From Obelidium mucronatum (lineage: Eukaryota > Chytridiomycota > Chytridiomycetes > Chytridiales > Chytriomycetaceae), in NCBI GenBank assembly GCA_025765595.1, contig JAIVFH010000110.1, forward strand, positions 1 to 64,000: a stretch of DNA of 64,000 bases, read 5' to 3'. The notes under the pieces are model-generated. The model had not been told where the DNA came from and did no database searches. It saw nothing but the letters and a program-made list of their open reading frames with translations. How positions within the stretch are numbered: position 1 is the stretch's first letter; every line of letters begins with the position of its first letter. Shown piece by piece: positions 24,646 to 32,957 of this stretch. The position numbers were made by a program, and so were the translations under genes.

Positions 24646-24699
24646 TCATGTTGTTCAGTTACTGTCCATAAAAAACTTTTCTTATGAAGATTAATTGTT

Positions 24700-25266
24700 T
24701 TACTGCTGTTGTTTATAGAGAGCATCAAGCACACTCTCCATGTCCATCACCGACGCGCCCGCTTCGACAAACAGCGCATTGTATTTTGCCACGAGCTCAC
24801 TTGCCGTAGCCGCCCCATTGTCGTACGTCGAATGCGTATCGGCCACAACCACAACGTCCCAGCCGAGCTTCAGCGCGCCGCGCGTTGTTCCGTCGATGCA
24901 AAAGTCCGTCTGCGCGCCAACGACGACCAGCTGCGCCGCCCGCGCCTCCGTGAGCCACGCGTGCAGCCGCGGATTGCTGAAGGCGTCGGGCTCGCTCTTT
25001 GCGAACGTCGGCTCCTCGGCCTCGCCGCGCTGCGCCAACTCCGGCGCAACAGGCCACCCCGCTGACTGCGGCGCGAACCCGCCGTCGCCGTCGTGTCGCA
25101 CAAACGCGACCGGCAGCTTGGCGCGCCGGAACGCGGCGAGCAGCGTCTGCGTGTTGCCGAGCAGTGCGCCGGCGTTGGCGATCGGCCCGCCCTCGGCGCC
25201 GTCGAGTTCGAAAAACGCTACTTGGAGATCGACGACGAGGAGCGCGGGGCGCTGGGAAAGCGTCAT
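24700..25266 (-). CDS. Isochorismatase-like cysteine hydrolase
   Basis: Single-exon gene of 188 codons. RPALLVVDLQVAFFE supplies the catalytic Asp, and VVVGAQTDFCIDGTTRGA the nucleophilic Cys and following conserved segment. A Lys in the FAKSEPDAF region completes the family triad. Members hydrolyse isochorismate or small amides such as nicotinamide; the substrate cannot be read from the sequence. The whole gene is strongly GC-rich against an AT-rich surrounding. It is convergent with the 2OG oxygenase, 54 nt away. Confidence 0.87.
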   Translation of the reverse strand: MTLSQRPALLVVDLQVAFFELDGAEGGPIANAGALLGNTQTLLAAFRRAKLPVAFVRHDGDGGFAPQSAGWPVAPELAQRGEAEEPTFAKSEPDAFSNPRLHAWLTEARAAQLVVVGAQTDFCIDGTTRGALKLGWDVVVVADTHSTYDNGAATASELVAKYNALFVEAGASVMDMESVLDALYKQQQ

Positions 25267-25586
25267 GTTTTTTGGGGAGTGGGTTTTTTTTGTTTTGAAA
25301 CAAGGATTCGAAACGAATAAATTTATTAATCAAAGCTATATGGGTTGATTCCCAGCGACACAACATCCATCCCATTTCAACACGAACAAGCATTCGAGCC
25401 ATGACGATTTGAATCGCATTTCAAGCACAAATGCGTCTTTTCACAGATTTTCGAACGACACCAGCCCTTGTTCCTTTTGGAAAAAAAATTAAAGAAATTA
25501 AAAAAATTTAAAGAAAATAAAAGAAAATATACATAATGAAAAAAAGACGTGAGCGGGGATAAAAAAAAACGTTAAATTTAAGTAAA
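25267..25586. other. AT-rich intergenic spacer
   Basis: About 320 nt upstream of the isochorismatase-like gene and downstream of the zinc-finger gene. It has A/T homopolymer runs (25470-25570). No gene or clear motif seen. Confidence 0.5.
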
Positions 25587-26306
25587 TCACCAGAACAAGC
25601 AATAATCCAGCTTCCAATAAAGCATAGCAGCTCTTGGACAATCTCTCAACGAATGACGCGCGTCAGGTATATCACAAAGCATGCACACGTGTGCGATGGA
25701 GCTCTTGTGGATTTTGGCGCACCGGTTGTCTTGGAACAGAGAACAGATTTCGGAAGCTTTGCTGCTACTACTACTATTATTATTACTGCTGCTATATGAT
25801 TTGATATTCTCTCTTTGGCGTTTTGAAGGTCTTTGCTGTTGGTTGTCGGGGTCACGATTGCGGCGGTCACGTGAATGACGTTCAGTTTGGGGTTTGACAA
25901 AACTTGTAGTTGGGTTGCTGGAAACAGTTGTACATTGGAGGTCGGTTTTTCTTGTATCAGTAACTGCAAAAGAGCTCTGGCCAGCTTGCGGATTCATGGT
26001 TGTTGTCTTGGTGGTGGGAAACGCGGTGTTGGAACTGAGTGAAACAAGTTGAGCCAAGAACCCATCGAGCCATTTCTGAGACTCTGAAATAGCGGAATCA
26101 AGAGAAAAGGGATCAATAGCGATGATACTGGTTGTGGCGGTGGCGGTGGTGGTGGTGGTGGTGGTGCAGGAAGCTGGGTCTGTTGCAGTTGCAGTTGTGT
26201 TTTTGAGGTGGCCAACACGGTCCGTTAATCCTTCCATGCGTGACTCTAATGATTCAATGCGTATATTCATTTCTTGTAATAGTTGTTCTTGTTCGTGTGG
26301 AAGCAT
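25587..26306 (-). CDS. Low-complexity protein with C-terminal Cys/His zinc-binding motif
   Basis: 239 codons, single exon. The N-terminus is a short coiled coil (EQEQLLQEMNIRIESLESRM). A Thr-rich tract encoded by an ACC/ACA repeat (26120-26170) and an Arg/Gln/Ser-rich middle follow. The end has regularly spaced Cys and His residues (ICSLFQDNRC, IAHVCMLCD, ARHSLRDCPRA), resembling the CCCH/CCHC-like nucleic-acid-binding fingers found in many fungal genes and in some retroelement-derived proteins. No other element hallmark is nearby. Function unknown; a nucleic-acid-binding role is inference only. Confidence 0.55.
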   Translation of the reverse strand: MLPHEQEQLLQEMNIRIESLESRMEGLTDRVGHLKNTTATATDPASCTTTTTTTATATTSIIAIDPFSLDSAISESQKWLDGFLAQLVSLSSNTAFPTTKTTTMNPQAGQSSFAVTDTRKTDLQCTTVSSNPTTSFVKPQTERHSRDRRNRDPDNQQQRPSKRQRENIKSYSSSNNNSSSSSKASEICSLFQDNRCAKIHKSSIAHVCMLCDIPDARHSLRDCPRAAMLYWKLDYCLFW

Positions 26307-26533
26307 TTGGTGGGTGGGTGGTTGGGGGAAATGGGATCAAAAAAAAAATGACGGCGAATAACTGGCGAATAACGGCGTCAAGTGAAAAACCGAATCTCCA
26401 GTAATGATCAATCTACAAGAATGTGTCAACACTATGGGAAAAAAAAGAGTCCCAGACTTCTAGAAAGCCGCGCTTCTGATTAGTTCATGAGGGGTCAATT
26501 TGTTGATGAAAGCGATGTTGAGTTAAATGATAT

Positions 26534-28057
26534 TTATTTATCTTGGTATGTATCCAATAGCTTGCGAATCCGACGGTCAATCCCTTGCTCTCCCTTCACC
26601 ATTTCCAATACTTTTGCGATATCGACACGAGGATCAGCAAGAAGCAGTTTCACTACTTCGTAACATCCTTGCCAGATTGTAATCCGTAAAACATCGCTCT
26701 CAATTTCAATCCTTGGATCTTTAAGAAGCAATTCAACAACTTTGGGAAAGTTGTTTCGTGCAGAGAAATGAATCGCATAGTTTTCGTTGGCAGATGGATC
26801 GCAACGACCATCTTTAAGCAAAAGTTCAACAACTTCATGAAACCCCTCGACTGCTGCAGATTGAATTGCAGAGCTTCCATTCGCTGATGGGTCTACACGA
26901 CTATCTCGCAACAAAATTTTCACAATCTCGAGGTGGCCGAATTCGCACGCAACGTGCAAAGCCCGACTCTGATCAAAAGAGGGATCCACCTGGGGATGCT
27001 TCAGTAAAAATTCAACTGCAGCTAAATGCCCCTTTTCTGCTGCTAATCCCAACCCGTAGTTATAGGCAGCTGGATTTACTTGCTCACTCGCCACCATGAA
27101 TTCAACAATAGAAGCATGTCCATTTTCTGAGGCAAGAAGAAACGGTTGGTGATCCGCTCGAAGACGCGCAACAACCCGTTTGTCCTTCAATAATAACTTG
27201 ACGATTTCCAAAAACCCTTGCTCACAAGCCTTGTCCAGGGCAAAGTTTTCGTCATCAGATGGATCCACTCGAGAGTCCTGCATCAACAAATCAACCATAT
27301 CCACGTGTCCGTGTTCACAAGCAAGCCCAATTGGCGTATTCGCCGCCACAGCCGGATCAACCCGCGGCTGCAGCAACAACAACCTTGCGATTTCCACATG
27401 GCCTTTACGGGCAGCCGTAGCAATCACGTCATTTTCAAAGTCTGACGGATCCACCTTGTCGCTCGCCAGCAAAATCTTCACCGCCTCCAAATGACCACAC
27501 TCCACAGCCCACCGCAGAGGACGATTATTTTGTGCCGAAATATCAAAGTTTGGGTTTTTGAGAAGTGCCGATACAACCTGGACCGCATGCGCATCTGACA
27601 CGGGCCACTGCACAAGAATGGCCAAGTCATCGTCTTCCGGCTGGCGATACTGCGGGGGAACAGCCTGATCACCAGCTGCTTCATTATCACTGTCTTCAGA
27701 AGAGTCATTGCCGTCTTCGTCAACCCAATCATCTTCCTCTTGATCGTCAGCATCATTGACGACTACAAACTTGTCTGCCACCATAATCAACTCGTACAGG
27801 GCAATCTTGTATACCAGCGGGAGGAGGTCCCACTCACGCTTCTTCAAGTTGGTTTGTTCGAGGAACTGCCAGACTGACTTGCTGCCGCTTACTTGTTTGG
27901 CGACATGCTGGCGGGCAAAGGAAAGACTGTGGATGAGGAATGGGGATAGTAGCGTGGATGAAAAGGCGATGCTGTGCAAGTCGTCGATTGGAGAGAGTGG
28001 AAGACGGACTAGGATTTGAGTGAGCACTTCAGGTGGCATTGAAGTGAGAGACTTCAT
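26534..28057 (-). CDS. F-box and ankyrin-repeat protein
   Basis: 507 codons, single exon, ATG at 28057. Residues 5-50 (SMPPEVLTQILVRLPLSP) look like an F-box. An acidic linker (about residues 100-135) follows, then roughly ten ankyrin repeats to the C-terminus, with the usual A-xx-GH-xE-IVK-LLL pattern and DxRVDPS at repeat ends. The architecture suggests a substrate receptor for an SCF ubiquitin ligase. Such genes are often expanded in chytrids. The frame is fully open. Confidence 0.85.
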   Translation of the reverse strand: MKSLTSMPPEVLTQILVRLPLSPIDDLHSIAFSSTLLSPFLIHSLSFARQHVAKQVSGSKSVWQFLEQTNLKKREWDLLPLVYKIALYELIMVADKFVVVNDADDQEEDDWVDEDGNDSSEDSDNEAAGDQAVPPQYRQPEDDDLAILVQWPVSDAHAVQVVSALLKNPNFDISAQNNRPLRWAVECGHLEAVKILLASDKVDPSDFENDVIATAARKGHVEIARLLLLQPRVDPAVAANTPIGLACEHGHVDMVDLLMQDSRVDPSDDENFALDKACEQGFLEIVKLLLKDKRVVARLRADHQPFLLASENGHASIVEFMVASEQVNPAAYNYGLGLAAEKGHLAAVEFLLKHPQVDPSFDQSRALHVACEFGHLEIVKILLRDSRVDPSANGSSAIQSAAVEGFHEVVELLLKDGRCDPSANENYAIHFSARNNFPKVVELLLKDPRIEIESDVLRITIWQGCYEVVKLLLADPRVDIAKVLEMVKGEQGIDRRIRKLLDTYQDK

Positions 28058-28271
28058 TTTTTTTTTTCAATTTTTTTATGTTCTTTTTTTCGTCGGATTC
28101 AAACCTGAAGACTCACGTCTTTGTTCTATGGTGTATGGAGTAGAGCTCCTTCTGGTGGATTGAAACAGAAATCACGACGTGGACTTTAAGGAATATGTGG
28201 GATTAGTCGAGAGTGTACAAGCCCTGTTGGTGAGGTTTGGAGTTAGTGGTAATTTAGGAGAAGTTAATTTG

Positions 28272-28308
28272 GGTGATTGGATCTTATCGCTTTTGTGATC
28301 CAATCACC
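28272..28308. repeat. 12-bp perfect inverted repeat holding opposed CCAAT boxes
   Basis: GGTGATTGGATC (28272-28283) and its exact complement GATCCAATCACC (28297-28308) are separated by 13 nt. The arms each contain a CCAAT core, facing opposite ways. Confidence 0.85.
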
Positions 28309-28377
28309 AGGTGCGCCAACACACACATACTGCATCAACAATAAACACTAACATCGCTTTTGTGATCCAATCACCAG
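28286..28377 (+). repeat. Exact 25-bp direct repeat, two copies
   Basis: 28286-28310 and 28353-28377 are identical over 25 bases (ATCGCTTTTGTGATCC..., ending ACCAG). The second copy repeats only the loop and right arm of the palindrome. Spacing start to start is 67 bp. Confidence 0.9.
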
Positions 28378-28581
28378 TCGAAGCGCACGCACGAAATATC
28401 GATGACGAGGACTTTGACCATATCAATAATTCCCCATGGTCGGATCGTAGCTTAAATCAACGAATACATTCGACCAATTCAAACTTTGCCTGGAAATATT
28501 GAATAAAAGAAGTCTATGGTGTATTCTAATATACGTGTTCTTGGAACAGTGTTTGCTTTTGTTCTCCATTCTCACCAAAAA

Positions 28582-28868
28582 ATGCCCATCGCTCTGAATC
28601 GATAAACCTTTACCGCGCCCTCCTCCGCTCAGCCCGCCTCTTCTCCAACTACAACTTCCGTAACTACGTGGCCCGTCGATCGACAGATGCCTTCAGAGAA
28701 TTCAAAACATGCACCGACACCGCTGCTTTAGAGCAGGCCTACCAGAAGGGGTTGAAAGAACTGGGTGTAGCCAGGCGGCAGGGAAAAATCGATGGGATGT
28801 ACAGGTCAGAGAGACTTGTCGTTGAGTCAGGTGCTGGGACTGGCTACTCGGTTTACAGAAACAAGTGA
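28582..28868 (+). CDS. ISD11: ISD11/LYRM4, Fe-S cluster biogenesis LYR protein
   Basis: Small mitochondrial adaptor that stabilises the cysteine desulfurase NFS1. The LYR motif (INLYRALLRSARLFSNYNFR), the second helix (RRSTDAFREFK) and the C-terminal DLGVxRRQ-type segment (ELGVARRQGKIDGMY) fit the family and its length. The ATG at 28582 has a good A-rich context but reads MPIALNR-stop. The LYR frame is two bases over, so two +1 offsets within eight codons (reading roughly MPSLESINLYR), or an unseen upstream exon, are needed. The 3' end faces TBC1D7 only 60 nt away. Confidence 0.8.
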
Positions 28869-28928
28869 TGTTCGAGTTTGTTTTTGAAGGTGACAAGGTC
28901 AACCATAATACACCCCAACAATGAGACT

Positions 28929-30067
28929 CTATTCTTTTCTATTCTTTTCCCACAAATCAATCGCAGTGGCGGAAACCGCATCCACATTGACAAAGTCTTC
29001 AATCTGGCATTGCTGCATTACTAATTTCAAATGATCGTGCCCAAAAAAACAAACCTGCAGCAAAAACTTTGTAAATTCCGAAGGATTTCGCAGCCCTTCA
29101 ATCTTTCGTTTACTCGCAAGCAAAAGCGATAACCCCAAGTATAGCAAGATATCCCAGGCTCCACTTATCACTGCATCCCAAATTCCTTCGAGACAGTGTG
29201 CAGGCAAAACAAGAGCAAAGAAACTAGAAAACCAGCTGAGGGAAAGTACTGAATGGATAAGTTACCGAAATTGAGAGTCGGTCACTTACTTTTCCGCAAT
29301 CACGTTCAAATCTACACCAATTCTCTCCAAATGGTTGGACAATGATGGGTTGTGAGTTTTCAAAAGTTCCCCGAGAGCAGTGCATTGAGAATAGTGTTGT
29401 TTCTGGTCGATTCTTTAAATTTGCTATTATAACTCGAATGATGTCAAACTCACACTGATGGTTGCAGTTAGTGGAACTTGCATTCGTACCACAAAATAAC
29501 GAAAGATCCAGTACGCATCCACGTCGCGTCCATCACAGATTTCCAGAATACAATCCGCTATCGAAAATAGATGACGAATTCGTTCATACTGCGTATCGAA
29601 TATTAATCATTCACTGCTGAATTGAGACTCAAATACCTTCTGTGCGCGAAATGAGCTAGATTCACAGGCGTGAATAAGAATCATTTTTACCATTATGTCG
29701 GCAGTGAAATCATCGTCGCAGGGAGTTTGGTCCCTGGATTGTAATGTCAGGATGAATGACTGTCCAGCAAAAACCGCCGTCTTAACTTTAGAAAGAGAAC
29801 AGCTGCAGCTCTTCTGAGATCTTCAAACTGGTCGAATCGAGTTTCTTCTCCGAATCCCCACGTCTCTTTTGCTGGGGGTACAACGCCCAACACTGACTTC
29901 CACACGAGTGGACGATACATTCGAGGGATTCGAACAGCTTGACAGATGCTGATTAGACGCGGCAAATCAATTGGATCAACAGCAAAGGCTGCATCTAGCG
30001 ATGCTTTTGCTTCGACAGTTTGGACACCAAGTGTGGAGTAGTATGCTTTCCGAAAGTCCTTACTCAT
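28929..30067 (-). CDS. TBC1D7: TBC1D7-like protein (TSC complex subunit family)
   Basis: Rab-GAP-fold protein that in animals is the third subunit of the TSC1-TSC2 complex, the Rheb GAP upstream of TORC1. ATG at 30067: FRKAYYSTLGV, VRIPRMYRPLVWKSVLGVVPP (the TBC shark-fin region), DDDFTADIMVKMILIH, DVDAYWIFRYFV, GIWDAVISGAWDILLYLG and ATAIDLWEKN align in order with human TBC1D7. The TBC catalytic Arg/Gln finger motifs are absent, as expected in this family. Four or more exons. A +2 frame change (two +1 offsets or an unrecognised intron) sits near 29760. TSC1/TSC2 are not in this window. Confidence 0.82.
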
Positions 30068-30140
30068 TGATTTATGTTTTGGAAGTATAAATATACATTT
30101 TAAATTATGATAAATAGCTAGACTTCTATAATCACAACAG

Positions 30141-31178
30141 TTAGACTTCTATAATCATGGAAGGAAAGGGACATGTGAGTCCCTTGTTCCATCGCAAGTC
30201 ACACTGAGTCAAAAACTTCAAGGTTTCGAATCCAAAGGGAACAGTCCCCACCAGCTTATTATTGTACAAAGCAATGCGTCGCAAAAGCAAAATATTTCCC
30301 AAAGTTTCTGGAATGTTTCCTTCGAGGTGATTGTCCATTAAATACATGTGGTTCAAGTTAACCAGGTTTCCCAACTCGGGAGGAAGTTTTCCTTCCAGCT
30401 GGTTGCCAAAAAGCGAAAGAGAGTTCAGTTTCGACAAGTTTCCGATTTCAGGTGGAATACTACCACTGAGATGGTTGTATCCAAGCCAGAGTGTTGTCAA
30501 GTTGGTAAGCTGCCCAATCTCACTTGGAATATTTCCGCGTAACCCACAACGCGAAATTGATAAATATTTTAAAGAAGTAGCAAGACCGATTTCCTTTGGC
30601 AGCTCGTGATTCAGGCGAACCTGATCCAATGTGAGGGCCTCCAGAGTGTTTGCAGCAAATATAGTTTCAGGGATAGGCCCGCCAATTCTGGCAGAGTCAA
30701 AATGCAAATTCCTGAGTGTTGGCAGCAGTGAAAACACGGTAGGAAAAGATGTTGTCTGTTGTTTGTTGTCCAAGGGATTTGTGTTGAGTGCAAACGTTTG
30801 CAAGCAGGGGTAAACCCGTGTAAAGTACACGCGCTGGTAGTCGAGTGGAAACTTGAATATTCCACATTCACGCGTCCACTTTGGGAGAATGAGGTCAGTT
30901 GTACCGCTGGGCGGGTAGAAGCGTTTAACACTCATTGCGGCAAAGTGGCTTCCTGCCAGACAGCCGCAGAATAACTTCGACACGCGGCGCAGAGAAAACA
31001 CTTTTCGCGGCTCAATCCACGCCAGAATAAGCGCAACAATCTCTGGCGGTAGGTGCTCGAGACGCGTGTTGGACTGCGATTCTTTCTGCTGCGCCGCTTC
31101 GAGAAGCGCAAGGCGGGCTTCGACGGCGGCGAGTCGCTCGTAAAGAAGCGTCAGAAGCAGGTTTTGGTCACTTTGCAT
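30141..31178 (-). CDS. F-box-like and plant-type LRR protein
   Basis: Start set at ATG 31178 because the longer open frame has no upstream ATG. The N-terminus is a short coiled coil (LYERLAAVEARLALLEAAQ), followed by an F-box-like segment (LEHLPPEIVALILAWIEPRK). Six to seven leucine-rich repeats of the plant-specific LxGxIPxE type follow (SGSIPPEIGNLSKLNSL, EGKLPPELGNLVNLN). No signal peptide or membrane helix, so it is cytosolic and probably an SCF-type receptor. A broken paralog lies at 49860-52100. It is tandem with TBC1D7, 73 nt upstream of that gene's start. Confidence 0.85.
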   Translation of the reverse strand: MQSDQNLLLTLLYERLAAVEARLALLEAAQQKESQSNTRLEHLPPEIVALILAWIEPRKVFSLRRVSKLFCGCLAGSHFAAMSVKRFYPPSGTTDLILPKWTRECGIFKFPLDYQRVYFTRVYPCLQTFALNTNPLDNKQQTTSFPTVFSLLPTLRNLHFDSARIGGPIPETIFAANTLEALTLDQVRLNHELPKEIGLATSLKYLSISRCGLRGNIPSEIGQLTNLTTLWLGYNHLSGSIPPEIGNLSKLNSLSLFGNQLEGKLPPELGNLVNLNHMYLMDNHLEGNIPETLGNILLLRRIALYNNKLVGTVPFGFETLKFLTQCDLRWNKGLTCPFPSMIIEV

Positions 31179-31328
31179 TGATTTCTCGATATCCTGTGCA
31201 ATGGAGGTGTCAAATCGATACAAAGGTGAAGGAATAAACCTTTTGATCTGCAACTGTATGGTTGTGAATATTGTACTTTGGAATCATAGGCTGTACGATT
31301 ATTACGATTTTTTTACACGTCAAACCTG

Positions 31329-32875
31329 TCAACGATTCCCATTTGTTGAATTATTGTGACTCAACAAAGCACCGTCCTCCCCATCCTGATAATCTTCATC
31401 ATCATATCCAGTGAAATGCTCTGGCTCCGCCTTCCTCCACCCCAATAAGCTCAAAACAAGTCCAAACGTCAAGACGGCATCCTTCCATAAATCATCAGGC
31501 CTAGCCGCATCCAGAATCGCATCCACAACAGTATATCGCGAGATACCACCATCCAAAACCCCATACACACCCGTCGATAGCCGTCCATTCACACCTTGCT
31601 GATGCGGCTCCACCAGTGGCGAAGAAACAGATCCAACAACACGAAATTCTCGCCATGAAAAGGCGAAAACATTCAAAACAGCAGCCCCAAACATTTCAAA
31701 ACAAGTCAAGAAACTGGCAATTGCGTTAATGACTTCGGCTGGAGTCCAATTCTCGTTTCCTTTAATGACTCCCACGGAAACGAGGAGCGTGAGTGTGAAT
31801 GTTTGGAGGTATGATATGAAGAGAACGAATTTTATGGCAAGGAATTGGTAGATCGGGCGGCCGGGTGGGAGATCCTTGAGTAGAAAATCCGTAAATATAA
31901 ATGACAAAGGAAATGGTGACCACGCCGACATACATGATGTACCGCCAAGTAAAAAGAGAGTAATGTAAACATGCTCAGCCCCATCCCAGTGAAATTGAAA
32001 AGAACCGCCCAAAAATGGCCAAATCGCCAAGACATTGATTCTGGGCACCCAAAAACGAAGCAACAATACAGAATACCAATAAGCCAAAGTTATCACCCTC
32101 CCGCACTCAATTCCAGAGAAAACATACCTGGACAAAAGAGCCCCATCATCTCCAATACAATCGTAAACGTGCTCGTAAACAACCTCAGAATCACCAACTG
32201 ACATATCCCCAGCTTGCAATACATTAGAAACCGTGGATGTTTCGGGTCATACCGAAAACAACACATTGGAGGCGGGAATCTTCGTATTGTTGACCCACTC
32301 GATGCCATCATTGACTCGCGTTGCTCATCCCAAGTATGTCCAAGATAAAGTAAGCAGAGATTAAAAAATGAGTATACTGCGAATCCTTCGTCTATAAGAA
32401 GCAAATCAATTGTCTAACAATACGCAAGTCACTCAAAAAAAGAAACCCACAAACATCGCGGTACAGGTTGATATAAATTGCAGCATCAGGAAATCGATAC
32501 GATACGAATGCGCAAACTGCATATGACGGAACCATGAATAGAATCTAAACAACGTGTAACTTTGATTAAGAATAGCTTCCTGCATCCAGAAGTGCAAAGA
32601 AACCGCACCCGAGCTATATGTTTCTGCAGCGGCGGCCGCGACCAGTTCTTCAAATGTAAAGCAATAAGAGTTGCTGATACGATAACGGCAAGTAGAGCAA
32701 AGAACCCAGCAGTGAGCCAACCAACAAGCCACTTGCGGTCGTCTTTTTCGTCAAAGTCTGCTTGCCGATGCTCATCACTCAAAAGGAATTGAATGAGAAG
32801 CGTAGAGAGGATCCTTTCGGGCGGAATCGGAGCGTGATGGATGGGGCACTGGCTGTCATCTGCGGTTATCCACAT
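31329..32875 (-). CDS. TMEM184/DUF300 (OST-alpha-like) multi-pass membrane protein
   Basis: ATG at 32875. The first hydrophobic helix (WLVGWLTAGFFALLAVIVSA) and the motif HLKNWSRPPLQKHIAR lead across an intron into ILFMVPSYAVCAFVSYRFPD, which is the family signature. Then DEGFAVYSFFNLCLLYLG, FLMYCKLGICQLVILRLF, LAIKFVLFISYLQTFTLTLL and an acidic cytosolic tail, for about seven membrane helices. Members are found in vacuolar or endosomal membranes; transport activity is unproven. At least four introns, one with donor GTGCGG. The frame is clean. Confidence 0.85.
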
Positions 32876-32957
32876 TTTTTGCAATTATCTGATAGTTTAA
32901 AATACTAGAATAATGCCTTTATTATTACAATGAATGCAAATCAACCAAACTCAATTC

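Larger units (their letters stand above)
28058..28581. promoter_or_regulatory. Divergent promoter region with three CCAAT boxes
   Basis: 524 nt between the F-box/ankyrin gene (-) and ISD11 (+). It contains one CCAAT box on the minus strand (about 28277-28281) and two on the plus strand (28300-28304 and 28367-28371). All three are in the CCAATCA form preferred by the HAP/NF-Y complex. In fungi that complex controls respiratory and iron-related genes, which would suit ISD11; this link is inference. Confidence 0.5.

Noticed and set aside
24709..25402. Overlapping plus-strand and alternate minus-strand ORFs over the isochorismatase-like gene
   Set aside because: The isochorismatase frame has catalytic motifs and the correct length; the others are Arg/Ala shadows.
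26122..26361. Val-rich plus-strand ORF near 26.1 kb
   Set aside because: It is the complement of the ACC/ACA Thr repeat in the minus-strand gene.
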